This document shows, in pieces, positions 8,080 to 17,497 of a stretch of DNA of 64,000 nucleotides. A program made the position numbers and the translations under genes. How positions within the stretch are numbered: the first letter of the stretch is position 1; every line of letters begins with the position of its first letter. The stretch is from Streptomyces sp. R302 (GTDB taxonomy: Bacteria > Actinomycetota > Actinomycetes > Streptomycetales > Streptomycetaceae), in assembly GCF_012927245.1 (NCBI RefSeq), contig NZ_JABBGE010000007.1, positions 186,001-250,000 of the forward strand, given 5' to 3'. The notes beneath the pieces are model-generated. The model searched no databases, had not been told where the DNA came from, and was given only the letters and a program-made list of their open reading frames with translations.

Positions 8080-9048
8080 TCAGGCGATCGTCGCCATGCG
8101 GTCCTTGTCACCGACGGCGGCGGGCCGGCGCGTGGTTGTCAGGGACCGTTCGAGGAGGTCGAGGCTCTGGCGCATGTCGGCGATGCGCCGCGCGAGGTCC
8201 TCACCGTCCTCGGGGTGCGTGGCCCCGGGGGCCGTCACCGTCGCGCTCGCCGGCTCCGGCCTCCCGGCGCCGCCACGCGAGGCGTGGGCGTCGGCGTGGG
8301 CGTCGGCTTCGAGTGCGGCCTTGTCGAGTTCGCGCGCCTCGTCGAGGCTGTTCAGGACGACCCCGATGAGGACGTTGACCAGGACGAAGGATGCGAGCAG
8401 GACGTAGGAGCCGTAGTAGAAGAGGCTCAGGCGCGAGATGGCCAGGCCGTTGTAGATGGCGTCCTGCAGGCCCTCCAGGGTCATCAGCAGGAAGAGGGTG
8501 AGCAGGGCGCGGCCGAGGGAGCCGAAGTGGGCGGGGTCGTGGGAGCCGAAGCAGACCCAGCCGATCATGGCGTAGACGTAGAGGATGACGGCGCCGACGA
8601 AGAGGAAGCTGACGGTGCCGGGGAGGCTGCGCGAGACCGCGATGAAGAGGATGCGCAGCTGGGGGAAGAAGCGGGCCGTGCGGAGCACGCGTACCAGCCT
8701 CAGCAGCCGCAGGACGGTGGAGTTCTCGCGTACGAAGGGGATGTAGGCGCAGGCGACGACGACCAGGTCGAAGATGTTCCAGCCGTCCCGCCAGAACTCT
8801 TTGGGTCGGTCGGCGTGGGCGCCGACGCGGAACAACATCTCCAGCGTGAAGAAGGCGAGGCAGGTGAGCTCCGCCGCGCGCAGGTGGGCCGCGTGGCCGC
8901 TGACGAAGCCGCGGTAGGTCTCGGCGCCGAGGAGGGCGGCGTTGAACAGGATCACGGTCAGGACGGCGAAGGAGAAGGCGGGGGCCTCGGTCACGGCGCG
9001 GCAGGCTGCCGCGATCCGTACCCGGGTGGGAGCCGGGGCGGTGGTCAT
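8080..9048 (-). CDS. single-domain voltage-gated cation channel (ion transport protein)
   Basis: 322-residue one-repeat channel of the bacterial voltage-gated (NaChBac-like) type, working as a tetramer in the membrane. Hydrophobic segments S1-S3 span residues about 22-120. S4 follows as STVLRLLRLVRVLRTARF, with Arg every third position as expected of a voltage sensor. Then come S5, a pore loop LTLFLLMTLEGLQDAI, and S6 (YVLLASFVLVNVLIGVVLNSLDEA). The filter reads TLEG instead of the TLES of NaChBac-type sodium channels; the Glu is kept. The tail after residue 250 is charged and ends in a coiled-coil-like segment (DLARRIADMRQSLDLLERSL), as in channels with a C-terminal assembly helix. Ion selectivity is inferred, not shown. 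Confidence 0.85.
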   Translation of the reverse strand: MTTAPAPTRVRIAAACRAVTEAPAFSFAVLTVILFNAALLGAETYRGFVSGHAAHLRAAELTCLAFFTLEMLFRVGAHADRPKEFWRDGWNIFDLVVVACAYIPFVRENSTVLRLLRLVRVLRTARFFPQLRILFIAVSRSLPGTVSFLFVGAVILYVYAMIGWVCFGSHDPAHFGSLGRALLTLFLLMTLEGLQDAIYNGLAISRLSLFYYGSYVLLASFVLVNVLIGVVLNSLDEARELDKAALEADAHADAHASRGGAGRPEPASATVTAPGATHPEDGEDLARRIADMRQSLDLLERSLTTTRRPAAVGDKDRMATIA

Positions 9049-9542
9049 GAAGGTCTCCGGAGGCGCTTGCGCCGGGCACTGGGTTCGGTGCGGGCGCGCG
9101 ACGGGATGCGGGGGCGGGCGGGGAGGGAGGGAGTGGGTTTCCTGCTGTCCTAACGGGGTGGGAACGCGTCGGGCTGCGGGGTGGGCACGAAATGGCTGAA
9201 CGATTCATCCGCTGCGGGGAAAGACCGCGCATTGGGTCCCCTCCGGACCGTCGGGTCCGTGACCCGTCCCGCCCAAGATCGTTAACTCCGGCCTGCGGGG
9301 CGGCTGGCGGGCCGCCCTGCCGGGCGGCCGGTTCCGGTCCTCCCGACAACCACCTCCAGCCCCACCGGGGGCCGAGGCCCGGCCCCCGGCATCAATCGTC
9401 GGCCCACCGGGGGGCTCACCCCTCGGGGTGGAGCCGGTCCGTTCGGTGGGCGCAGTTCGGCCCGTCGTGCCGGGGGGGCGGCTGCCCGTGGCGAGAAGGG
9501 TGGGGAGCCCAGGATCGATGGACGGAGTGATCACGTACGTCC
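9049..9542. other. intergenic gap
   Basis: Nearly 500 bp without a convincing gene. It contains the upstream regions of two divergent genes and several G+C-rich inverted stretches (for example GGGGGCCG with CGGCCCCC near 9366-9387). No recognisable promoter. Confidence 0.4.
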
Positions 9543-11270
9543 TTGAGGAGCTCATGGCCACGGGCCCGGTCGCGCGAGAGCGATGGAGGCAGTGGGGGCG
9601 CTGGGGTGCTGGGGACGGTGGGAGCCACCGTCACGGCGCTCGTACTCGGGCTTCCGGCGGTCGCGGTGGCCGCGCCGGGGGATCTGGATCCTTCCTTCGA
9701 CGGCGACGGCAGGGTCGTGACCGACCTGGGGGGCTTCGCCGGGGCCTAAGGGATGGTCGTGCAGCCGGACGGGCGGATCGTCACCATCGGGTACGGGTAC
9801 TCCAACGAGGCCTCCGGCGACTTCACCCTCACCCGGTACAACGCCGACGGCAGTCTGGAGTCTGGACCCGACCTTCGGCGGGGACGTCATCGTCACCACC
9901 GACTTCGTGGGGGCCGACAACGACGAGGGGCGCGGCGTCGCGCTGCGGCCCGACGGCAAGATCGTCGCGGTCGGCGGGTCCTCCGATTGGGGCGGCAACG
10001 ACGCCTGGGCTGCGGACCGTTACCTCCCGGACGGCAGCCTCGACGCGAGCTTCGGCGAGGGTGGCAAGGTGCTCACCGAGATCGACGTCGACGCGATCGA
10101 GACCGCGCGGTCGATGCTCGTGCAGCCCGACGGCAGGATCCTCGCCGGCGGGTCCAGCGGTGGCGTGTGGTCGCTGGTGCGCTGGGACTCCTCCGGCGTT
10201 CCGGGCCCCGGTTTCGGCGGGGACGGGCGGGTCACCACCACCTTCGGTCCCACCTGCTGTCACCGCGTCGCCGACATCGCCCTCCAGGACGACGGCAGGA
10301 TCGTGGCCGCCGGGAGCGCCGGCGGGCTCGCCGTGACCCGCTACCTCGCCGACGGCACTCTCGACACGAGCTTCGACGGCGACGGGTGGGTCACCACCGG
10401 CACCGACGCACCGACGCAGCGGCGGCCGTGGCGGTGCAGGGCGACGGCCGGATCGGCGTCGCGGGCAGTCAGGGCAACGCCTTCCTCGTGTCCCGGTTCA
10501 CCGCCGCCGGCGCGCCGGACCCGGCCTTCGGCGGGGACGGGCGGGTCACCACCTCCTTCGGCCCCGAGGAGGGCGGCGGCGCGGACACGGTCGTACAGCC
10601 CGACGGTCGGCTCGTCGTGGCCAAGCCGGTACGGCGGCGACTTCGCCCTCGCCCGGTACAACACCGGAGGCGCCCTGGCCCCGGGCTTCAGCGGAGACGG
10701 ACGGCTGACCACCGACTTCGGCGGCACCGGGGACGCGGCCGCGAGCGTGGCCCTGCAGACCGACGGCGAGATCGTCGCCGCCGGGCTCGCCGGCACGGCC
10801 TTCAGCTTCGACGCCCACCGGGGGCTCGCCCGCTACCTCGGCGGTGGCGGCATCGAGCCGCCCGCCGGCGTGGACGTGTCCGTGACGAACACCGGGGCAG
10901 CTGCACGACGGTGCCCGGCCGTGTCACCTGCGCCCTCGGCACGCTCGCCCCGGCCGGCAGCCCCTCCGGCGCCACGGCCACCGTGACGATCGTCGCCGAG
11001 CCCTCCCGCACCGGCGCGCTCACGAACACGGCGACGGTCACCGCCGCCCAGACCGACCCGGCGCCGGGCAACAACGCCGCGCCCCGCACCACGACCGTGA
11101 ACAACAGCCGCGGCTGCACGATCGTCGGAACCAGCGGCGCCGACACCCTCAACGGTACGTACCAGGGCGACATGATCTGCGCCCTCAGCGGCAACGACAC
11201 CGCCAACGGCGGTCTCGACACCGACACCTGCACCACCGATCCGGGCGACGCGCGCGTCAGCTGCCCCTGA
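9543..11270 (+). pseudogene. secreted delta-60 repeat / DUF11 protein, multiply broken
   Basis: Signal-peptide-like start (ATVTALVLGLPAVAVAA) followed by delta-60 repeats such as GDLDPSFDGDGRVVTDLGG and VVQPDGRIVTIGYGY. The C-terminus has a DUF11 remnant (TGALTNTATVTAAQTDPAPGNN) and a shortened Asn/Asp/Gly-rich end. Lesions: TAA in frame at 9748-9750; a 7-bp duplication AGTCTGG at 9852-9865; an 8-bp duplication ACCGACGC at 10402-10417; one extra base near 10626; and an out-of-frame deletion inside DUF11 near 10900. Deleting one copy of each duplication restores the repeat pattern. Intact members are large cell-surface or extracellular proteins of unknown role. The protein is almost certainly not made. 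Confidence 0.8.
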
Positions 11271-11285
11271 TCCACCGCCCTGATC

Positions 11286-11318
11286 CACCGACCGCGATCT
11301 CGCCTGCCGAGGTCGGTG
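11286..11318. terminator. hairpin between convergent genes
   Basis: CACCGACC (11286-11293) pairs perfectly with GGTCGGTG (11311-11318) across a 17-base loop. It sits between the end of the delta-60 pseudogene and the convergent stop of the nitrate reductase. Confidence 0.5.
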
Positions 11319-11320
11319 CG

Positions 11321-14300
11321 TCAGTAGACATCGCGGACGTAGCGCTTCTCCGTCGCCAGCTGTTTCACGTACACGGCCGCCTCCTCCTCCGTCATGCGGC
11401 CGTGACGGGCGACGACGTCCCGGAGGGTGCGGTCGACGTCCTTCGCCATGCGGGCGGCGTCGCCGCAGACGGCGACGTGGGCGCCGTCCTGGAGCCAGGA
11501 CCACAGGGCGGCGCCGTGCTCGCGCATGCGGTCCTGGACGTACACCTTGGCGCGCTGGTCGCGGGAGAACGCGGTGTCGAGGCGGTCCAGGTGGCCCGTC
11601 GCCAGGTGGGCTTCGAGGTCCTCCCGGTAGTAGAAGTCGGTGGCCGCGCGCTGTTCGCCGAAGAAGAGCCAGTTGCGTCCCGTGTGGCCGCGGGCCAGGC
11701 GGTCCTCCAGGAAGCCGGCGAAGGGGGCCACTCCCGTGCCCGGTCCGACCATGATCAGAGGAGCGGCGGGGTCGGCGGGCGGGCGGAAGTGCGGGGCGCG
11801 CTGGACGAAGACCTGCACCGGGCCGTCGTCGGCGTGATCGGCGAGATAGGCGGAGCACACTCCCGTACGCTCCCTGCCCCGGCCGTTGGCGTAGCGGACG
11901 ACGGAGACGGTGAGGCTGACCTCGCCCGGCTGCGCGAGGGGGCTGGAGGAGATCGAGTACAGGCGCGGCTGGAGTCGTTTGAGCACCCCCGTCCACTCGG
12001 CGGCCGAGGCGCGGACCGGGTGGGAGGCGATGAGGTCGGGTGCTTGAAGTCCCCAGCTCCATTTGGCGAGTTCGTCCTTGTGGCCGGGGCGGAGCAGCCG
12101 CTTGAGCTCCTGGCTTCCGGTCCGTTCGGCGACGAACCTGAGCAGGTCCGGGGTGATGCGGGTGATGTCGAGGCGGGTGCGCAGCGCTTCGGCGAGGGGG
12201 AGGGTGTCCGCGCCGGTCGACACCGGTTCGGCGGGGTCGAGTCCCGTGAGGGCCAGCCACTCCTCGACCAGCTCCATGCTGTTGGCCGGCCAGACGCCGA
12301 GGGCGTCGCCCGCCTCGTACGCGAGCTCGCCGCCGCGGGTGTCGAAGGTGAAGCGGCGCACCTCCTTCTCCGAACCGGGCAGGCTCAGCAGCCGGTTGCC
12401 GACGAGGAGCGTCGCGAACGGCGAGGACTTCGAGTACGCCGGTCGCGGCGTGGTCCCGTCGGCGGTCGGTACGGGGAGGGTGCGGGGCTGCTGGGCAGGA
12501 ACGGCGGAATCGGCGGGAGCGGCGGAATCGGCGGGAGCGGTGGGTTCCGGGGCCTCGGCGGGCAGGAGCGGCAGCAGGGCCGTGAGCCAGGCCGCGGAGG
12601 TCTCCTCGTGGTCGGGTTCGCAGTCGGTACGAGGGAGGAGGCGGCCCGCGCCGAGTTCGGCCAGGCGCTCGTCCACCCGGCGGCCGTGGCCGCAGAAGTC
12701 GTCGTACGCGGAGTCCCCGAAGGCGAGGACGGAGTAGCGCAGTCCGTCGAGGCGCGGGGCCCCGGGCGCGTTCAGCGCCGCCCAGAAGGCCGCGCCGTTG
12801 TCGGGGGCGTCGCCGTCCCCGAACGTACTCGTCACCACCAGCAGATCCGTGTCGGCGCCGAACTCCCCGAGGTCGCTGCTCTCCATCGGGAGGAGCACCG
12901 GCCGGTGTCCGGCCTCGGTGAGCCGGCCGGCGGCCGCCGCGGCGAACTCCTCGGCGGTGCCCGTCTGCGACGCCCAGAGGATCAGGAGCCGACGGCCGGA
13001 CGGCGTCGGAGCGGAGGGAGCCGGTTCCGGGAGCGGCGCGGACGCGTCCTCCCGGGCCTGAGCCCAGGCCTGAGCCCGGTCCCCGGCCTGGTCCCCAGCC
13101 CGGGCCGGGGCCCGGGAGAACATCCCGGCGAGGACCCCGTCGACCCAGAGGCCGTGGTCGGGACGGAAGGGGGCGGTGGGGGGCAGGACCGGGGTCCGGC
13201 CGTCGGCGGGGGCGGCGGCGAGCCCGGAGAGGTACCCGGCGAGATAGCGGCGCTCCGGTTCGGTGAACGGCGGCGGTACGAGCTCCGCGAGGCCGAACAG
13301 GGCGGCGAGGGCCGTGGACGCCGACTCGGTCGTGGAGGCGGCCCCGGCACCGGGCGCGGAAGCGGCCTCGGCATCTGCCTCGGAAGCGACCCCGGCACCG
13401 GCCTCGGAGGCGACCTCGGAGGCGGATCCCGCCGTCGGCACCGGAATCGGCACCGGCGCCGCCGTCCTGGTCAGGCTCACCGCGCACGCCTTGAGCTCGG
13501 GCTGGAAGGAGAGGGGGTCGACGGCGTCGTTGGTGACGGCGTTGACGCTCAGGTACTCGCCGAAGAGGTCGTTCCAGTGGAAGGGGGCGAAGCAGGTGCC
13601 CGGCAGGACCCGGTCGGTCACCACGGCGGGCAGGACGGCGCGGCCACGCCGGGAGGCGATCTCCAGGTGGTCGCCCTCGTGGACGCCGAGGGCGACCGCG
13701 TCGTCGGGGTGGACCTCGACGAACGGGCCGGGGTTCAGCTTGGTCAGCTTGGCGACCTTGCCGGTCTTGGTGAGGGTATGCCACTGGTGCTGGAGCCGCC
13801 CGGTGTTGAGGACGAACGGGTAGTCGTCGTCGGGGAGTTCGGCGGCCGGGAGGTGCGGGCGCGGGAAGAAGCGGGCGCGCCCGTCGGGCGTCGGGAAGGC
13901 GAGGCGGGGGCGGGTGCCGTCCGGGCGTTCCAGCAGGGTCTGGCTGACGCCGTCGTTGAGGTAGCGGATCGGGTTGCGGTCGGGGCCGTCGGCCGTGGGG
14001 GCGGGCCACTGCACGGGGGTGGCGCGCAGGCGCTCGTACGAGACGCCGCGCAGGTCCCAGCCGCTCTGCGGGTTCCAGGCCTGCTTGAGTTCCTCGAAGA
14101 CCTCCTCGGCGGAGGCGTACGTGAACGCCTCGGCGAATCCCATGGCGCAGGCGACGCGGGCGATGAGCTGCCAGTCGGGGAGGGCCTGGCCGGGCGGGTC
14201 GACGACACCGCGGACGAGGGTGAGGTTCCGCTCGGAGTTGACCATGACGCCGTCGGACTCGGCCCACAGGGCGGCAGGGAGGACGACGTCGGCGTAGGCG

Positions 14301-15685
14301 TTCGTCTCGGTGTCCGCGAACACGTCCTGGGTGATGACGAGTTCGGCCGTTTCGAGGGCGGCGATGACGGTCTTGCGGTTGGCGACGGAGGCGACCGGGT
14401 TGGTGCAGATGATCCAGCAGGCCTTGATGTCGCCGGCCGCCATCCGCTCGAACATCTCGACCGTGCCGCGTCCGACGTCCTCGCGGAGCGAGCCGGCCGG
14501 TATGCCCCACAGTTCCTCGGTGAAGGCGCGGTCGGCGGGGACGAGCACCGAGCGCTGTCCGGGCAGGCCGGGGCCCATGTAGCCCATCTCCCGGCCGCCC
14601 ATGGCGTTGGGCTGGCCGGTGAGCGAGAAGGGGCCCGCGCCGGGCCGGCAGATCGCGCCGGTGGCGAGGTGCAGGTTGACGAGCGCGTTGGTGTTCCAGG
14701 TGCCGTGCGTGGACTGGTTGAGTCCCATGGTCCAGCAACTCGTCCAGGCGCCGGCCTCGCCGATCCACCGGGCGGCGCGCCGGATGTCGTCCTCCGGGAT
14801 GCCGGTGATCTCGGCGACCCGCGCGGGCGGGTAGTCGGCGAGGAAGGCGGGCATGGCGTCCCAGCCCTCGGTGTGCGCGGCGATGAACTCCTCGTCGAGC
14901 CGGCCGTCCTCCGCGAGGAGGTGCAACAGGCCGTTGAGGAGGGCGAGATCGGTGCCGGGTCGGATCTGGAGGAAGAGGTCGGCCTTGTCGGCGGTGGCGT
15001 TGCGCCGCGGGTCGACGACGATCAGCTTCGCCCCGGCCGCCTTGATCCGGTCCATCATCCGGAGGAAGAGGATCGGGTGGCAGTCCGCCATGTTGGAGCC
15101 GATCACGAGGAAGACGTCGGCGTGGTCGAAGTCCTCGTACGAGCCGGGCGGGCCGTCCGCGCCGAGCGACAGCTTGTAGCCGGTTCCGGCGGAGGCCATG
15201 CAGAGGCGGGAGTTGGACTCGATCTGAGGGGTCCTCACGAAGCCCTTGGCGAGCTTGTTGGCCAAATACTGCGCCTCCAGGGACATCTGGCCGGAGACGT
15301 AGAACGCGAGGGCGTCGGGGCCGTGTTCGTCGAGGATGGCGCGGAGGCGTCGGGCCACGTCGGCGACGGCGGTGTCGACGTCGGTCGCGACCGGTGCCGC
15401 CTCGCGCTCCGCCCGCACGAGCGCCGTGGTGGCACGGCCGGGGGCGGCCAGCATGTCGGCGCTCGTGGCCCCCTTCGTACAGAGCCGCCCGGCGTTCGCG
15501 GGGTGGGCCTTGTCGCCGGAGGCCTTCACGGCCCGGCGGCGCCCCGTCGCAGGGTCCGTCGCGATGTCGAGGACGATGCCGCAGCCGACCCCACAGTACG
15601 AGCAGGCCGTACGCACCGCCCTGTCCTCCGCTTCCGGCGACCCCACGGGTACCCCTCCCATCGACACCGACACCGACACTGACAC
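11321..15685 (-). CDS. assimilatory nitrate reductase fused to CysJ-type flavoprotein reductase
   Basis: One 1454-residue polypeptide carrying both the molybdenum nitrate-reducing half and its electron-supply half. N-terminus: a 4Fe-4S site of Cys28, Cys31, Cys35 and Cys69, then the molybdopterin oxidoreductase body. RLCMAS near residue 160 offers the Mo-ligand Cys; the dinucleotide-binding domain includes FVLNTGRLQHQWHTLTKTGK. An Ala/Glu/Pro-rich linker follows. Then come a flavodoxin (LLILWASQTGTAEEFAA), an FAD-binding domain (RLYSISSSP) and an NADPH domain (MVGPGTGVAPFAGFLEDR) ending in RYVRDVY. Expected reaction: nitrate to nitrite using NADPH, cytoplasmic. GTG 15685 has GGAG three bases away; GTG 15679 is nine away and may be the true start. 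The start region is a run of GTGTCG hexamers. No nitrite reductase or transporter is adjacent. Confidence 0.9.
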   Translation of the reverse strand: MSVSVSVSMGGVPVGSPEAEDRAVRTACSYCGVGCGIVLDIATDPATGRRRAVKASGDKAHPANAGRLCTKGATSADMLAAPGRATTALVRAEREAAPVATDVDTAVADVARRLRAILDEHGPDALAFYVSGQMSLEAQYLANKLAKGFVRTPQIESNSRLCMASAGTGYKLSLGADGPPGSYEDFDHADVFLVIGSNMADCHPILFLRMMDRIKAAGAKLIVVDPRRNATADKADLFLQIRPGTDLALLNGLLHLLAEDGRLDEEFIAAHTEGWDAMPAFLADYPPARVAEITGIPEDDIRRAARWIGEAGAWTSCWTMGLNQSTHGTWNTNALVNLHLATGAICRPGAGPFSLTGQPNAMGGREMGYMGPGLPGQRSVLVPADRAFTEELWGIPAGSLREDVGRGTVEMFERMAAGDIKACWIICTNPVASVANRKTVIAALETAELVITQDVFADTETNAYADVVLPAALWAESDGVMVNSERNLTLVRGVVDPPGQALPDWQLIARVACAMGFAEAFTYASAEEVFEELKQAWNPQSGWDLRGVSYERLRATPVQWPAPTADGPDRNPIRYLNDGVSQTLLERPDGTRPRLAFPTPDGRARFFPRPHLPAAELPDDDYPFVLNTGRLQHQWHTLTKTGKVAKLTKLNPGPFVEVHPDDAVALGVHEGDHLEIASRRGRAVLPAVVTDRVLPGTCFAPFHWNDLFGEYLSVNAVTNDAVDPLSFQPELKACAVSLTRTAAPVPIPVPTAGSASEVASEAGAGVASEADAEAASAPGAGAASTTESASTALAALFGLAELVPPPFTEPERRYLAGYLSGLAAAPADGRTPVLPPTAPFRPDHGLWVDGVLAGMFSRAPARAGDQAGDRAQAWAQAREDASAPLPEPAPSAPTPSGRRLLILWASQTGTAEEFAAAAAGRLTEAGHRPVLLPMESSDLGEFGADTDLLVVTSTFGDGDAPDNGAAFWAALNAPGAPRLDGLRYSVLAFGDSAYDDFCGHGRRVDERLAELGAGRLLPRTDCEPDHEETSAAWLTALLPLLPAEAPEPTAPADSAAPADSAVPAQQPRTLPVPTADGTTPRPAYSKSSPFATLLVGNRLLSLPGSEKEVRRFTFDTRGGELAYEAGDALGVWPANSMELVEEWLALTGLDPAEPVSTGADTLPLAEALRTRLDITRITPDLLRFVAERTGSQELKRLLRPGHKDELAKWSWGLQAPDLIASHPVRASAAEWTGVLKRLQPRLYSISSSPLAQPGEVSLTVSVVRYANGRGRERTGVCSAYLADHADDGPVQVFVQRAPHFRPPADPAAPLIMVGPGTGVAPFAGFLEDRLARGHTGRNWLFFGEQRAATDFYYREDLEAHLATGHLDRLDTAFSRDQRAKVYVQDRMREHGAALWSWLQDGAHVAVCGDAARMAKDVDRTLRDVVARHGRMTEEEAAVYVKQLATEKRYVRDVY

Positions 15686-15979
15686 CGTCTCCTACCTGGG
15701 AACTCTCCCATGCAGGAGACGATAGGAAGATCCGGTTTCCGGACGATCACGCCCTCCGGGCGGGGCGGGTTACGCTGCCCGCACGCCGCCCCTCGGCCCG
15801 CGGTGAGGCCCCCGCTCCGCTTCCGGAAGCTCCCGGGTTCCCCCGGGATTCCCGGGGCCTTCCCGGCTCCGCCGGGGCCTCGTGCTCGCACGGCTCGTTC
15901 CGCATGCTTGTCGGCGGTCGGCGCGGGCACGACGATGTGCGCCGGGAGCGAGCCGTACGACCTCGATGGGGAGGCCGAC

Positions 15980-17326
15980 ATGAGCGAGGCGACGACGCGG
16001 TGGAGCGCGCGGCCCGGCGAGGAGCCCAGGGCGGTGGTGGCGGAGTCGTGGCGGCGGTCCGAGCGGGCGCGGGTCAGCCGGGAGGGGGCGGCGCCGACGG
16101 AGCTCGACGAGGAGGAGCTGGCCGCGTACCGGGCGGGACATCCGCTGGCGGCGGCGATGCCGGTGATCAGGGAGCTGCTCGGCGCGGACGCCAGGGACGG
16201 CGGGCATCTGCTCGCGGTGTGCGACGCGGGCGGGCGGCTGCTGTGGGTGGAGGGGGATCCGGCGGCGCTGCGGCAGGCGCGGCGGATGAACTTCGTGGCC
16301 GGCGCGGGCTGGGCGGAGACCGCGGCGGGGACGAACGCGCCGGGGACCGCGCTCGTCGTCGACCGGCCGGTGCAGGTGGTGGCCGCGGAACACTTCCGGC
16401 CGCCGGTGCGGGCGTGGACCTGCGCGGCGGCGCCGCTGCACGATCCGCGCAGCGGGCGGCTCCTCGGCGCGGTCGACCTGACCGGCGGCACGGGGCTCGC
16501 CCACCCGCACAGTCTCGGGCTCGTACGGGCGGTGGCACGGGCGGCCGAGGCGCAGCTGGCGCTGCTCACGCCGGAGCCCGCGCCGGGGCGGCCTCGGCTG
16601 ACCGCGCTCGGCCGGGACGAGGCGCTGTTCGCGGTGGACGGGCGGCGGCTGCGGCTGAGCCGCCGGCACAGCGAGATCGCGGTGGTCCTGGCACACCGGC
16701 CGGAGGGGGTGGGCGGCGAGGAGCTGCTGTCCCTGTTGTACGAGGACGGGTCGGTCACCCCGGTGACGCTGCGGGCGGAACTGTCCCGGCTGCGGTCGCT
16801 GCTCGGGCCCGAGGTGCTGGCCTCGCGCCCATACCGGCTGGCCGGACCGGTGGACGCCGACTTCGCGGTGGTGGACCGGCGCCTGGCCTCGGGGGCGGTC
16901 GCGGCGGCCGCCGGGGAGTACGCGGGCCCGCTGCTGCCCGGCTCGACCGCGCCCGGGGTCGTACGGCTCCGGGAACGGCTGGCGGGCCGGCTGCGGGCGG
17001 CGCTCGTGGCCCGTGCGGACCCTCTGCTGCTCGCGGACTGGGCGTACAGCGCGTGGGGCGAGGACGACCTGGAGGTGTGGCGGGCGCTGTGCGCGGCGGT
17101 GCCGGCGGCGCAGGCGGCGCCCGTACGCGCCCGACTCGACGCGCTGGAGGCGGAACTGTCGGCCGGGACGGCGGGGTCGACGCGGCCGGCGAGACCGCTG
17201 CCTGCAACGGGCGTCCACCATCCGCCCCCCGCACCGGACGCCCACCGTCCCCTCCCCGCGACGGACGTCCACCGTCCGCTCCCTGCAACGGGGTTGCAAC
17301 GTCCGCTCCCCCACACTCGGCGGTGA
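15980..17326 (+). CDS. GAF-domain regulator of the aldehyde dehydrogenase
   Basis: 448-residue cytoplasmic protein. Residues about 15-190 are a GAF sensory domain of the type found in acetoin/alcohol catabolism regulators (GHLLAVCDAGGRLLWVEGDP, AAGTNAPGTAL, AAPLHDPRSGRLLGAVDLTG). The next 100 residues resemble a winged-helix DNA-binding region (LRLSRRHSEIAVVLAHRPEG with LRAELSRLRSLLG). There is no AAA+ domain, so it is not a sigma-54 activator. The start at 15980 has GGGGAGG five bases upstream; the frame is open further upstream but without such a site. The tail is four near-copies of a HRPLPAT unit produced by a short DNA repeat. It lies 171 bp upstream of the ExaC-like dehydrogenase on the same strand, which it probably controls. 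Confidence 0.8.
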   Translation: MSEATTRWSARPGEEPRAVVAESWRRSERARVSREGAAPTELDEEELAAYRAGHPLAAAMPVIRELLGADARDGGHLLAVCDAGGRLLWVEGDPAALRQARRMNFVAGAGWAETAAGTNAPGTALVVDRPVQVVAAEHFRPPVRAWTCAAAPLHDPRSGRLLGAVDLTGGTGLAHPHSLGLVRAVARAAEAQLALLTPEPAPGRPRLTALGRDEALFAVDGRRLRLSRRHSEIAVVLAHRPEGVGGEELLSLLYEDGSVTPVTLRAELSRLRSLLGPEVLASRPYRLAGPVDADFAVVDRRLASGAVAAAAGEYAGPLLPGSTAPGVVRLRERLAGRLRAALVARADPLLLADWAYSAWGEDDLEVWRALCAAVPAAQAAPVRARLDALEAELSAGTAGSTRPARPLPATGVHHPPPAPDAHRPLPATDVHRPLPATGLQRPLPHTRR

Positions 17327-17497
17327 GGGCGCCGGTCGAGCGGACGGGCGCCTCGCCGTCCCAGGGGCGCCGCGCGCCCGCCGTCCGCCGCTCGGCTTCC
17401 GCCGCCCGGCCTCCGGCCTCCGGTCACCGCCTTCCGGCGGTCCCGGCGGCGCCCCGGCGGCCCGGATCCGTACGACGACCTTCAGGGAGGTCTGCCG

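Noticed and set aside
10833..14768. A 1311-codon minus-strand frame
   Set aside because: Arg/Pro-rich shadow frame overlapping the nitrate reductase and the delta-60 pseudogene; no motif or start support.
11402..15682. A 1426-codon open frame opposite the nitrate reductase
   Set aside because: It is a third-position G+C artefact: Gly/Glu/Val-rich, without domains, while the opposite strand encodes a full set of known domains.
15841..15857. CCCCGGG-ATT-CCCGGGG palindrome as an operator of the GAF regulator
   Set aside because: G+C-only palindromes are frequent by chance here, and it is more than 120 bp from the start; not enough to call.
16755..17288. Pro/Arg-rich minus-strand gene opposite the GAF regulator
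   Set aside because: Shadow of the regulator's codon bias; no domain.
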